From: Candidatus Cryptobacteroides aphodequi
Lineage (GTDB): Bacteria > Bacteroidota > Bacteroidia > Bacteroidales > UBA932
DNA length: 35,346 bases
NCBI GenBank assembly: GCA_018065265.1
Contig: JAGHTP010000112.1
Location: 1 to 35,346 of the forward strand
Direction: 5' to 3'
In this document: one piece after another, positions 17,525-26,643 of the stretch
Position numbering within the stretch: the stretch's first letter is position 1
Layout: the number at the start of each line of letters is the position of its first letter
Notes under the pieces: generated by a model
What the model was told of the DNA's origin: nothing
Seen by the model: the letters and a program-made list of their open reading frames with translations, nothing else
Databases searched by the model: none
Position numbers and translations under genes: made by a program

Positions 17525-19099
17525 TCATTCACCTCCTACCGTTAGTCCGTCGACTATCACCGACGGAATTCCGCACGAAACGGGCACGTTCTGGCCTTTT
17601 CCGCAGGTCCAGGTACCCTTGTCTATTACCAGGTCGGAAGCCACGGCGCGAATTGACGCCAGGGCCTCGGGACCGTTTCCGATTATGTTGATATCCTTCA
17701 CCGGCATTGTCAGGCGGCCGTTTTCGATGAGAAAGCCGCTCTTCACATAGAAGGTGAAATCGCCCTCGCCTATCTTCACCTGGCCGTTGGAGAACTCGTC
17801 CACATACAGGCCGCTGCCCACCTCGGCGATGAGGTCTTCGCACGTGCCGTCCTGCCCGCTCTCCATATAGGTGCTGCGCATTCGCGGTATGGGGTTGTAG
17901 CGGAACGACTCGCGACGGCCGTTGCCGGTGGAGTCGACGCCGTAGAAGCGCGCGCTGATGCGGTCGTGAAGGTAGGATGTGAGCACTCCGTCCTCAACCA
18001 TATATGTCTTCTGCGAAGGCACGAGTTCGTCGTCGTACGCGCACGAGCCGCGGTACGAGGGAAGCGTGCCGTCATCGACTATGTTTATGCCGCTGCGGCA
18101 GATGCGCTGCCCTATGCGGCCTTCGAAGATAGACTGTCCCTTGCGGCAGTGGTCGGCTTCGAACGAGTGGCCCATAGCCTCGTGCAGAAGGATTCCGGAG
18201 GCGCCGGCGCCCATCACCACGCTCATCACACCGCCCTTCGGACGGCGTGCCGCGAAGCGCTCGTCTATGCCGCGCACCGTTTCGCAGGCCAGTTCTTCGA
18301 GCAAGGCCTCTGTGATGAATTCGGTACCTTGGCGCAGGCTGCGCGATGCTCCTCCGTTCTGCACCTTGCCTTCCGATACGAACACGGCGTTTATGCTTAT
18401 GCTCACAAGCGGCCGGCTATCGGTGCAGGCCTGGCCGAAGGAGTTGTACATCAGTATTTCGCTGAGCGACCACGAGAGGTTCGCAATCACTTTCGACACC
18501 CTCGTGTCCTTGCTGCGTATGCGCGAATCGAGACGCACGAGCCAGGCGGCAAGGTCGGTGCACGATGCGTCAAGAAGGCTACCGCGCATCGAATAGGGCC
18601 TGGGCGCATCAAGGCCGAAAGCCCTGTAAGGGTTGGCGGGGGCAGAATGGCCCGTTTCGCCCCCGGGAGGCAGGATTTCCCCGTTGGCGGGGGCAGAATG
18701 GCCCGGTTCGCCCCCGAGAGGCAGGATTTTCCCGTTGGCGGGGGCAGAATGGCCTGTTTCGCCCCCGGGAGGCAGGATTTCCCGCGCCGGAGCGGAACTG
18801 CCGTCGGCGATAGTTGCCGCGCGGCGGGCCGCAGCCAGAAGAGACGCCCTGTCGGTAGATTCGCTGTAGGCATAGCCGGTCTTGTCGCCCGAAAGGACGC
18901 GCACGCCGCAGCCGTAATCGATATGATGCCCGCACGAGCCCACCTCGCCGTCCCGGAGCATAAGCGTCCAGTAGGCGGTGTCCTCGAAGTACAGGTCGCA
19001 GTAGTCGCCGCCGCAGTGCATCGCGGCAGAGACTATCGCGTCAAGATCCTGCGGCTGTACTGAGAATCTCGAGTATGACTTTGTACTTGGCTTCATCAC
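17525..19099 (-). CDS. tldD: TldD-like metallopeptidase
   Basis: 524 aa; VVMGAGASGILLHEAMGHSFEAD (HExxxH), GTLPSYRGSCAYDDELVPSQKTYMVEDGVLTSYLHDR; contains a 51-bp tandem repeat. Confidence 0.88.
   Translation of the reverse strand: MMKPSTKSYSRFSVQPQDLDAIVSAAMHCGGDYCDLYFEDTAYWTLMLRDGEVGSCGHHIDYGCGVRVLSGDKTGYAYSESTDRASLLAAARRAATIADGSSAPAREILPPGGETGHSAPANGKILPLGGEPGHSAPANGEILPPGGETGHSAPANPYRAFGLDAPRPYSMRGSLLDASCTDLAAWLVRLDSRIRSKDTRVSKVIANLSWSLSEILMYNSFGQACTDSRPLVSISINAVFVSEGKVQNGGASRSLRQGTEFITEALLEELACETVRGIDERFAARRPKGGVMSVVMGAGASGILLHEAMGHSFEADHCRKGQSIFEGRIGQRICRSGINIVDDGTLPSYRGSCAYDDELVPSQKTYMVEDGVLTSYLHDRISARFYGVDSTGNGRRESFRYNPIPRMRSTYMESGQDGTCEDLIAEVGSGLYVDEFSNGQVKIGEGDFTFYVKSGFLIENGRLTMPVKDINIIGNGPEALASIRAVASDLVIDKGTWTCGKGQNVPVSCGIPSVIVDGLTVGGE
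18633..18785. repeat. 51-bp tandem repeat (3 copies) inside tldD coding sequence
   Basis: TTGGCGGGGGCAGAATGGCCCGTTTCGCCCCCGGGAGGCAGGATTTCCCCG at 18633, 18684 and 18735; encodes the 17-aa unit GKILPLGGEPGHSAPAN in frame. Confidence 0.95.
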
Positions 19100-19625
19100 G
19101 TATCAGGAAATCGTTGTGATTGCCTTCCGCGACTACCGTGAAGGGGCTGTGCGAGTTGTCCGCAAGCACCCAGCGGTCGCAGATAGGCGAATAGGTTTTG
19201 AAAAAGTATGTCAGGCCCATCAGGTAGCGCCTGCGGACCACGTCGTCGGTAATGTTGTGCCCGCCTTTGAGCACCCGGTCGTGGACGCGTTCGATGGCAA
19301 GTTCCGGCGAATTGAGCCAGAAATACAGTATCGTCACCGAATAACCAAGGCCCTTCGCTTCATCGATTATCTTTACAAGCGAGCGGGTGGCGAGTGTTGT
19401 CTCTATGCAGAAGTCGGCCTTGCGGTCAAGCAGATAGCGTATCTTCAGAAGCATATAGCGGCTGGCTCTCACCGATGCGGCCGACGGGTCGAAGGGCGAT
19501 AGACTCTTGGCGAACTCGTCAGAATTGACGAATTCGCTGCATTCGAGAAGTTCGGGCAGAAGCGTGTATGACGCCGTCGTCTTGCCCGAGCCGTTGCAAC
19601 CCGATATTATATAGAGTCTTGGCAT
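19041..19625 (-). CDS. Zeta-toxin-like P-loop kinase
   Basis: Start at MPRLYIISGCNGSGKTTASYTLLPEL (Walker A); FVNSDEFAKSL, FCIETTLATRSLVKII, RVLKGGHNITDDVVRRRYLMGLTYFF resemble the zeta toxin family. Confidence 0.72.
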   Translation of the reverse strand: MPRLYIISGCNGSGKTTASYTLLPELLECSEFVNSDEFAKSLSPFDPSAASVRASRYMLLKIRYLLDRKADFCIETTLATRSLVKIIDEAKGLGYSVTILYFWLNSPELAIERVHDRVLKGGHNITDDVVRRRYLMGLTYFFKTYSPICDRWVLADNSHSPFTVVAEGNHNDFLIRDEAKYKVILEILSTAAGS

Positions 19626-20317
19626 TCCTTGCCTCCTGTCACTCCGTATCCGAACAGGGCGAAATCGCCGAGCAGAGGGTCGTCCGGCCATACTTCCCTG
19701 AAGGAATCTGTTATCTGTATTGCCGCACCCAGGTCTTTGGAGCGCCTCGTTACGAGGCCCAGTTCCGAAGCCTGGCGGTACACGTGAACGTCGAGCGGAA
19801 CTATCAGCTCGCGCGGGTCGCTTGAGTGCCAGAGGCCCAGATCGACCTTGCCGTCACGGCGTACCATCCAGCGGCGCATCATATTTATCTTCTTGTTGGC
19901 AGCGGTCGGATCGTCCTTCTGGCCATAGATGAGGGTGCGTATCTGCGAAGCGTTCAGAGGCTCGAGGCTCTCATTCGCGGAGTACCAGTCCCTGAGGCGG
20001 GAGCAAATCTGAGCCACGTCGCACCATTTGACGGTGCGGTGGATGCTCACAGGATCGCTGCGCCACTCGCCGGAAAGCACATAGTCGGCGGGACGCCACT
20101 CCATCTCATCAAAAAGGCGGGTGCAGTCACGCACAATCATAGAACGCCTTCCCCACGCGAAATGAGCGGCGAAGACCGCGGCTATCTCGATATCGCGCAG
20201 CGACGAGCCTCTTCGCGCGAACTCGCGCGGAAAGGCTATCGGGTCCTCTTCGAACCAGCGCGGGTCGTTATAGCGGTCGGCCCACTGACGGAGAATGTCT
20301 TTCTGCTGCCCGGTCAT
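19607..20317 (-). CDS. TIGR02757 (DUF2400) family protein
   Basis: DPIAFPREF...DIEIAAVFAAHFAWGRRSMIVRDCTRLFDEM...NKKINMMRRWMVRRDGKVDLGLW...IVPLDVHVYRQASELGLVTRRSKDLGAAIQIT. Confidence 0.85.
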   Translation of the reverse strand: MTGQQKDILRQWADRYNDPRWFEEDPIAFPREFARRGSSLRDIEIAAVFAAHFAWGRRSMIVRDCTRLFDEMEWRPADYVLSGEWRSDPVSIHRTVKWCDVAQICSRLRDWYSANESLEPLNASQIRTLIYGQKDDPTAANKKINMMRRWMVRRDGKVDLGLWHSSDPRELIVPLDVHVYRQASELGLVTRRSKDLGAAIQITDSFREVWPDDPLLGDFALFGYGVTGGKECQDSI

Positions 20318-21795
20318 TATTTGGCAGGAATCGCCTTGAGCACTTCCTTGAGATAGTCCCAGACCTTTGCAACCGAAGGTATGAAGGCCCTTTCGTCAGG
20401 TGAATGGGGGCTCATAAGGGTAGGACCGCACGACACCATATCCCAGTTCGGATATGCACCCGAGAGGATACCGCACTCGAGGCCGGCGTGGATAGCCATA
20501 ACCTTGGGCTCGGTGCCGAACATATCGGCATAGACCTTCTTCATAACTGCCAGAATCTCGGAATTGGGGTTGGGAGCCCATCCGCTGTAGCCGCCGGTGA
20601 ACGTGCAGGCTGTGCCGGCAAGGTTGAAGATTGCCTCGAACTTGTCCTGGAGGGCCTGCTTTGCAGTATCTACAGAACTGCGCATAAGGGTCTTCACGAA
20701 CCAGCCGCCGCGCATAACCTTGACCATTGCGAGGTTGTTCGATGTCTCGACGAGGCCGGGAACGCTGGCGCTCATCCTCTCCACGCCGTCGGGGCAGGCA
20801 AGAATCGCTTCGACAATGCGTATGGCGTCGGCCTTGACCGCGGGTTTGCAGTCTTCGTGGTCGCAGACCTCACCGGGAGCGCACTCGTAAGGATGGAAGC
20901 TGATGTTCATATCGGGGTCGGTGACGGCATATTCGGCCAGAACCTCGGCCGCGGCCTTCTCTACGAGCGCCTTTGCGGCGGGAACGTCTTTGATATAAAC
21001 GGTAGCGAAGCACTCGCGGGGAATCGCGTTGCGGAGAGTGCCGCCTTCGATATCGAGCAGCTGGGCATCGGCGCAGCCTTTGAGGAGCTTGTAGAGTATG
21101 CGGGCGCACACTTTGTTGGCATTGGCACGGCATAGGATGATGTCCATACCGCTGTGTCCGCCCTGGCAGCCCTTGACGTCGAGGCTCCAGCACTGAACGT
21201 CGCGAGGTGCCTCGCACCTGAGGTACGAGCCTTCGGCAGATGCATCCACACCGCCGGCGCAACCGACGTAGAGCTCGCCTTCAGCCTCGGAGTCGAGGTT
21301 GATGAGGATATCGCCCTTGAGGACGCCGGGCTTGAGGGCCTGGGCGCCTGTCATTCCTGTCTCTTCGTCGTAGGTCACCAGCACTTCGATGGGGCCGTGA
21401 GGGATGTCCTTGCTCTCGGCAACAGCCATCGCCATAGCCACGCCGAGGCCGTTGTCGGCACCAAGAGTGGTACCGCAAGCCTTCACCCAGTCACCCTCGA
21501 TGCGGGTGCGGATGGGGTCGGTGAGGAAGTTGTGGGCAACGTCGCTGTTGGCCTGAGGAACCATATCCATATGTCCCTGCAGGATGACACCCTTGCAGTT
21601 TTCGTAGCCGGGAGTGGCGGGAACGCGCATAATCACGTTGCCGGTTTCGTCGGCAAATGCCTCTATGCCCTTGGATGCGGCCCATTCGAGAAGGAATGCG
21701 CGCACCTTTTCCTCGTGCTTCGAGGGACGGGGCTGGAGAGTGAGGAGATGGAAGTTATTCCAGACAGCCTGGGGATTGAGATCTGTGATGTTCAT
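20317..21795 (-). CDS. pepD: Aminoacyl-histidine dipeptidase (PepD-like, M20 family)
   Basis: 492 aa; VILQGHMDMVPQ, GTTLGADNGLGVAMAMA, VTYDEETGMTGAQAL, KGCQGGHSGMDI. Confidence 0.92.
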   Translation of the reverse strand: MNITDLNPQAVWNNFHLLTLQPRPSKHEEKVRAFLLEWAASKGIEAFADETGNVIMRVPATPGYENCKGVILQGHMDMVPQANSDVAHNFLTDPIRTRIEGDWVKACGTTLGADNGLGVAMAMAVAESKDIPHGPIEVLVTYDEETGMTGAQALKPGVLKGDILINLDSEAEGELYVGCAGGVDASAEGSYLRCEAPRDVQCWSLDVKGCQGGHSGMDIILCRANANKVCARILYKLLKGCADAQLLDIEGGTLRNAIPRECFATVYIKDVPAAKALVEKAAAEVLAEYAVTDPDMNISFHPYECAPGEVCDHEDCKPAVKADAIRIVEAILACPDGVERMSASVPGLVETSNNLAMVKVMRGGWFVKTLMRSSVDTAKQALQDKFEAIFNLAGTACTFTGGYSGWAPNPNSEILAVMKKVYADMFGTEPKVMAIHAGLECGILSGAYPNWDMVSCGPTLMSPHSPDERAFIPSVAKVWDYLKEVLKAIPAK

Positions 21796-21800
21796 ATTTT

Positions 21801-22730
21801 TCAGAATTTGGAGTAATACGGATATTTGACTTCGGCTCCGGCCTGATAGACGGGTATGCGTGTGGATGCGAGTTCAAAGCCGGAATTCTCGCAAACGCTT
21901 ACAGTGCAGTTCGCAGGTACACGGCCTACGATGTACTGCACCTGGATATCCTTGTCCTTGATGGTGCGCTCCTGATGCTCGGGCTTCACGACCGCATCGG
22001 CCTGAAGCTCGATGAACATAGGACTTCCGCCTATGCGCACGAATTCGAATTTCTGGCTCTGTGCGGCATCGGGCACGAACTCGAGCTCGAACGAGCGGGT
22101 CACGACCTGCTCATAGCCGGTGAAAAGAAGCAGGCATTCGCGCTCCATGCGGAGGAGTTCGTCAATGGTCGCTTTCATAGCTTCGCCGCTGTAGGTGGCG
22201 TCGGTGTCGCCGGTGAGGATCTTGTAGCGCTGTTCGCGGAGATCCTTGATGCGCGCGGCAAGTGCCTCGGCGTTGGTGATGTCGGCAGATGCGAAGACGC
22301 CCTGCGCGGCGGCAGCGGCCTCAAGCCTCTGGGCGGAGCTTGTTCCACCGGCCTCCCAGTCCAGCGATCCGGAGCCCGAAACGGCTTTTATAGACGATAC
22401 GAGCCCCTGCGGTGTGCTGACCAGCTGCGCGGGAAGGTTATTGTCGGCCACAAAAACATTGTAGCGTTTGTCCTGACAGGCCTCGATGCGCGAAGAAAGC
22501 CTGATGCTTTCAAGGCTCTCGACGGTACTGTCGTACATTCGGGCGTCTATCCCGAGGTATTCCTCGGCGTAAGCGGCGAACGGACCGGCGTGGAAGATGG
22601 TCTGACGGACCGTGTATTTAACTTTGATGACGGTCTGGGGCAAAGCGTACGAAATTGCATCAGCGTTGCTCTGCGCGAAGGCCAGCGAAGCGGCAAACAG
22701 TGCTGCCGCAGTCAGTATGATTCTTTTCAT
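21801..22730 (-). CDS. DUF4831-like exported protein
   Basis: Signal peptide MKRIILTAAALFAASLAFAQ; YALPQTVIKVKYTVRQTIFHAGPFAAYAEEYLGI. Start at 22730 fits the promoter upstream. Confidence 0.75.
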   Translation of the reverse strand: MKRIILTAAALFAASLAFAQSNADAISYALPQTVIKVKYTVRQTIFHAGPFAAYAEEYLGIDARMYDSTVESLESIRLSSRIEACQDKRYNVFVADNNLPAQLVSTPQGLVSSIKAVSGSGSLDWEAGGTSSAQRLEAAAAAQGVFASADITNAEALAARIKDLREQRYKILTGDTDATYSGEAMKATIDELLRMERECLLLFTGYEQVVTRSFELEFVPDAAQSQKFEFVRIGGSPMFIELQADAVVKPEHQERTIKDKDIQVQYIVGRVPANCTVSVCENSGFELASTRIPVYQAGAEVKYPYYSKF

Positions 22731-22754
22731 ATGCGGATATGCGTACATAGCCCA

Positions 22755-22786
22755 CAAATTTAGGAAACTGTTTTGTCTTTGGCAAA
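22755..22786 (-). promoter_or_regulatory. Bacteroidales-type promoter of the DUF4831 gene
   Basis: Minus strand TTTG (22786-22783), 20-nt spacer, TAAATTTG (22762-22755). Confidence 0.7.
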
Positions 22787-22806
22787 TGTGCATCTACCGG
22801 ACACTC

Positions 22807-22841
22807 TTTGCGGAAAATGTGTCGGATTTTCGTTAAATTTG
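22807..22841 (+). promoter_or_regulatory. Probable promoter of the POT transporter gene
   Basis: TTTG at 22807-22810 and TAAATTTG at 22834-22841; the spacer of 23 nt is slightly long. Confidence 0.5.
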
Positions 22842-22895
22842 CGCGAACGACCGTTTTTTGCACGGTCAAAATCGATAACAAACAATTATAAGAAT

Positions 22896-24569
22896 ATGTT
22901 CAAAGGTCAACCCAAAGGACTTTTCGCTCTGGCCCTCGCAAATACGGGCGAGCGATTCGGTTATTACACGATGCTGGCCATCTTCCTGCTCTTCCTGCAG
23001 GCCAAGTTCGGCTTCTCGGCATCGGCCGCAGGCCAGTTCTATGCAATTTTCCTGGCCGCAGTTTATTTCATGCCCGTTCTGGGCGGATGGCTCGCCGACA
23101 AGATCGGTTACGGCAAGTGCGTCATCACCGGCGTAGCCGTGATGTTCGTCGGCTATGTCTGCCTTGCTCTTCCGACCAGCGGCACTTCGGCCATCGCACT
23201 ACCTCTGATGATTGGTGCCCTGCTGCTGATCGCCGTGGGAACCGGTCTGTTCAAAGGCAATCTCCAGGTGATGGTCGGAAACCTATATGACGACCCCAAG
23301 TACAGCGCCAAACGCGACTCGGCCTTCAGCCTCTTCTATATGGCCATCAACCTCGGTTCGATGTTCGCCCCTACCGCTGCCACGGCTCTGACCAACAGCC
23401 ATCTGGCCAAGGCCGGCCTCATCTACAAAGCCGACATCCCCGCCCTTGCGCACCAGTATCTTGACGGAACTCTGGCCGACACATCGGTGCTCCAGGGCCT
23501 TCAGGCTATGATGCCCGGCGCCGATGTCGCTGCTATGGAAACCGGAGAATTCTGCCGCCTGTACATCGACCAGCTGAGCGTTGCCTACAATATGGGCTTC
23601 GCGGTTGCCTGCGTTTCGCTCATCTTCAGCATAGCCATCTATCTGGCCTGCAGGCCCTGGTTCCGCCACGCTGACGTGAACACCAAACAGGCCGCTGCCG
23701 AAGGCACTGCCGCTGTCGAACTCACTCCCAAACAGACCCGCGACCGCATCGTGGCCCTCTGCTGGGTATTCGCAGTTGTCATCTTCTTCTGGATGGCGTT
23801 CCACCAGAACGGCAGTTCGCTCACCTACTTCGCCCGCGACTACACGCAGACAAGCGTTGCCGGCCCCGTGCGCATAGGCTTCAACATCTGGCCGCTCGCG
23901 CTTATCGCCATCTCAATCTACACTCTGTTCGGAATCTTCCAGAGCGAGTCCGGCAAGGGCAAACTGGGCTGCGGAGTCGCTACCGCCGCTCTCTGGGCCG
24001 GCGCCTACGCCCTCTATAGTGGAATGGATGCCACGATCAGCATCCTGCCCCAGCAGTTCCAGCAGTTCAATCCCTTCTTCGTAGTGGCCCTCACTCCCGT
24101 TTCGATGGCCATCTTCGGAGCTCTCGCCGCCAAGGGCAAGGAGCCTTCGGCACCCAAGAAGATCGGTCTCGGAATGTTCGTGGCCGCAGTGGGATACTTC
24201 ATTATGCTCTTCGCGTCGAAGGGTCAGCCCGCTCCGAGCGAACTCGCCAGCGTGGGCGGTGTAAGTCCCGACCCCGTTGTTCCTATGTATCTGATAAGCA
24301 CATACCTTGTGCTCACATTCGCCGAACTGCTGCTCAGCCCTATGGGTATCTCGTTCGTCAGCAAGGTGGCTCCTCCGAAGTACAAGGGCCTTATGATGGG
24401 TCTCTGGTTCGCCGCCACCGCCGTGGGCAACTACCTCAGCTCCATTCCTTCGATGCTCTGGAACAATGTTCCCCTCTGGGTCAACTGGAGCATTCTTATG
24501 GCACTCTGCCTCATCTCCGGCATCGTGATGTTCTCGATGCTCCGCAAACTCGAAGCCGCTACAGCATAG
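22896..24569 (+). CDS. POT (proton-dependent oligopeptide transporter) family MFS protein
   Basis: ANTGERFGYYTMLAIFLLFLQ, GGWLADKIGYGKCVITG, GTGLFKGNLQVMVGNLY, FYMAINLGSMFAP match the POT pattern. Start set at ATG 22896. Confidence 0.88.
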   Translation: MFKGQPKGLFALALANTGERFGYYTMLAIFLLFLQAKFGFSASAAGQFYAIFLAAVYFMPVLGGWLADKIGYGKCVITGVAVMFVGYVCLALPTSGTSAIALPLMIGALLLIAVGTGLFKGNLQVMVGNLYDDPKYSAKRDSAFSLFYMAINLGSMFAPTAATALTNSHLAKAGLIYKADIPALAHQYLDGTLADTSVLQGLQAMMPGADVAAMETGEFCRLYIDQLSVAYNMGFAVACVSLIFSIAIYLACRPWFRHADVNTKQAAAEGTAAVELTPKQTRDRIVALCWVFAVVIFFWMAFHQNGSSLTYFARDYTQTSVAGPVRIGFNIWPLALIAISIYTLFGIFQSESGKGKLGCGVATAALWAGAYALYSGMDATISILPQQFQQFNPFFVVALTPVSMAIFGALAAKGKEPSAPKKIGLGMFVAAVGYFIMLFASKGQPAPSELASVGGVSPDPVVPMYLISTYLVLTFAELLLSPMGISFVSKVAPPKYKGLMMGLWFAATAVGNYLSSIPSMLWNNVPLWVNWSILMALCLISGIVMFSMLRKLEAATA

Positions 24570-24573
24570 CATT

Positions 24574-25704
24574 ATGAACAGAATCTACACCCTTGTTGCA
24601 AGCGCATCGCTCATGGCCGTGACTCTTACAGGCTGCGCCCAGGACCCCAACGCCATCGGCCGCAGCGGCTATACCGTGGCCGCCGAGAAGCTATTCGCCA
24701 ACCTCTGCGATATGCCGGTGAAAGGCATAATGTTCGGCCATCAGGACGATCCGTTCTACGGCTACGGATGGCGCGGCGAGCAGGGCCGTTCCGACGTGCT
24801 CGAAGTCTGCGGCGAATACCCCGCAGTCATTGGTGGAGACCTTTCGAAACTTGAAAGGGACAGCGAGCTGAACATCGACGGAGTTCCTTTCGAAAGCGAG
24901 AGGCGCGAATACATCGCCCAATACGAAAGGGGCGGTATGGTCACCATCAGCTGGCATTGCGACAACCCGCTCACGGGCGGCGATGCCTGGGACCACTCCG
25001 ACACCACTGTGGTCGCTTCGATTCTTGAAGGAGGCGCTCTGCACGAGATGTTCATCGGCTGGCTTGACAAGGTGGCCGGCTTCCTCAATTCGCTCGAAAC
25101 CGCCGACGGCGTGAAGGTGCCCGTACTCTTCAGGCCCTGGCACGAACATACCGCGCATCATTTCTGGTGGGGTTACGGCAACTGCACCAGGGAGCAGTTC
25201 ATCGCTCTTTGGGTAATGACGTACGACTACATCCACGAGCGCTGTCCGCAGGTCATCTTCTCGTACAGTCCCAGCTTCTATGTGTATAACGGAACATTCA
25301 ACACTGAGGAGTATCTCAGATGGTTCCCGGGCAACAAGTATGTGCAGGTGCTCGGCGCCGACCTTTACCGCGGCGCGACACAGAGCAGTCAGGGCTACAT
25401 CAAGAACTGTGAGCAGATGCTCGATGTCACGGTGGCTGCGGCTAAGGAGACCGGACTCCCCTACGCTCTTACCGAAACCGGGCACTACGATATGCCTGAC
25501 CCGAACTACTGGACAGGCGACCTTCTGCCCGTGCTCAAGAAATACAAGCCCGTCTATGTCCTTCTCTGGAGGAATGACGACACAATGATACACGAGCGTT
25601 ACGTTCCCTGGCCCGGACATCCGGCCGAAAGGGATTTCCTGAAGTTCCACGACGACAAGGCGACGCTCTTCCTCTCCGACATTGCCGGAAAGCTTTACAA
25701 GTAA
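24574..25704 (+). CDS. GH26 beta-mannanase-like lipoprotein
   Basis: Lipoprotein signal ending LTGC; GIMFGHQDDPFYGYGWRG, MVTISWHCDNPLTGG, VPVLFRPWHEHTAHHFWWG, ALTETGHYD typical of GH26. Confidence 0.88.
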   Translation: MNRIYTLVASASLMAVTLTGCAQDPNAIGRSGYTVAAEKLFANLCDMPVKGIMFGHQDDPFYGYGWRGEQGRSDVLEVCGEYPAVIGGDLSKLERDSELNIDGVPFESERREYIAQYERGGMVTISWHCDNPLTGGDAWDHSDTTVVASILEGGALHEMFIGWLDKVAGFLNSLETADGVKVPVLFRPWHEHTAHHFWWGYGNCTREQFIALWVMTYDYIHERCPQVIFSYSPSFYVYNGTFNTEEYLRWFPGNKYVQVLGADLYRGATQSSQGYIKNCEQMLDVTVAAAKETGLPYALTETGHYDMPDPNYWTGDLLPVLKKYKPVYVLLWRNDDTMIHERYVPWPGHPAERDFLKFHDDKATLFLSDIAGKLYK

Positions 25705-26642
25705 TGAAAATTCTGTTCATCCACGGCCTTGCCTCTTCGGGGGCGTACAAGACTGCGGACTCGCTCCGCATCCTGTTCAAGCCGTGTGATGTAATAGCTC
25801 CGGATGTGCCGATCGACCCGGCCGAAGCGCTGGCGCTGCTGCGGGACATCTGCCGCCGCGAGGCTCCTGACCTGATTGTCGGGCTTTCGCTCGGAGGATT
25901 CTGGGCACAGAAGCTGCGCGGCTACCGGAAGGTCCTCATCAACCCTGACCTTCATCCTTCGCGCCTTATGCGCACGATGATTGGCGAAGTGAAGTACCTC
26001 AGCCCGCGCAAGGACGGGGCACAGAGTTTCCTGCTGACGGAGGCCATCTGCGATGCCTACGAAGCGCTGGAAGCCGTTCAGTTCGACGGGCTCGACGCGG
26101 CGGTTGACGGCGCACCTGATGCCGCGGCGGGCGGCACCGGTTCCCTTCCCGGCGGCACGCTTAATGCGGCGGCGGGCGGCACCGGTTCCCTTGCTGGCGA
26201 CGTACTTGATGCTGCGGCGGGCGGCACCGGTTCCCTTCCCGGCGGCACGCTTAATGCGGTGACGGGCGGCACCGGCAGACTGCCCGGCGACGAGAGGCTG
26301 CTGACCCAGGGCTTTTTTGCCGACGCGGACGAACTCGTGCACTGCGGGGACGAATTTTCCGTACACTACCCCGGCAGGGCTGTTATATATAAAGGAGGGC
26401 ATCTGCCCAACATCAAAGAATTGCGTAATATTTCAAGCGCTATGGAAGTTGCAAAATACATATATGTCGATGACGCGGCCCAGGTGGAGCGCATCAAGAA
26501 AGGCATTGAAATCAAGAAGCAGCGTTTCGGCAAGGGCTACTGCCCCTGCGTGACACCCCTTGCACACAACGACGACACCGTCTGCCCCTGCAAGGAGTAC
26601 CGCGAGACCGGCCACTGCCATTGCGGAATGTATAAGGAATAG
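25704..26642 (+). CDS. YqiA-like alpha/beta hydrolase with in-frame C-terminal ferredoxin-thioredoxin-reductase-like domain
   Basis: MKILFIHGLASSGAYKTADSLR, IVGLSLGGFWAQ nucleophile elbow, DELVHCGDEFSVHYPGRAVIYKGGH; then CPC-x11-CPC-x8-CHC (CPCVTPLAHNDDTVCPCKEYRETGHCHC). Confidence 0.8.
   Translation: MKILFIHGLASSGAYKTADSLRILFKPCDVIAPDVPIDPAEALALLRDICRREAPDLIVGLSLGGFWAQKLRGYRKVLINPDLHPSRLMRTMIGEVKYLSPRKDGAQSFLLTEAICDAYEALEAVQFDGLDAAVDGAPDAAAGGTGSLPGGTLNAAAGGTGSLAGDVLDAAAGGTGSLPGGTLNAVTGGTGRLPGDERLLTQGFFADADELVHCGDEFSVHYPGRAVIYKGGHLPNIKELRNISSAMEVAKYIYVDDAAQVERIKKGIEIKKQRFGKGYCPCVTPLAHNDDTVCPCKEYRETGHCHCGMYKE
26118..26297. repeat. 45-bp tandem repeat (4 units) inside the hydrolase ORF
   Basis: Units at 26118, 26163, 26208 and 26253 encoding (D/N)AAAGGTGSLPGGTL-type 15-mers; units 1 and 3 differ only at a third-codon position, implying a 90-bp higher-order period. 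Confidence 0.92.
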
Positions 26643-26643
26643 T

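Noticed and set aside
25695-26402. 235-aa minus-strand ORF over the hydrolase minisatellite
   Set aside because: Repeat period of 45 bp is a multiple of 3, so other frames stay open too; the plus frame carries catalytic motifs.
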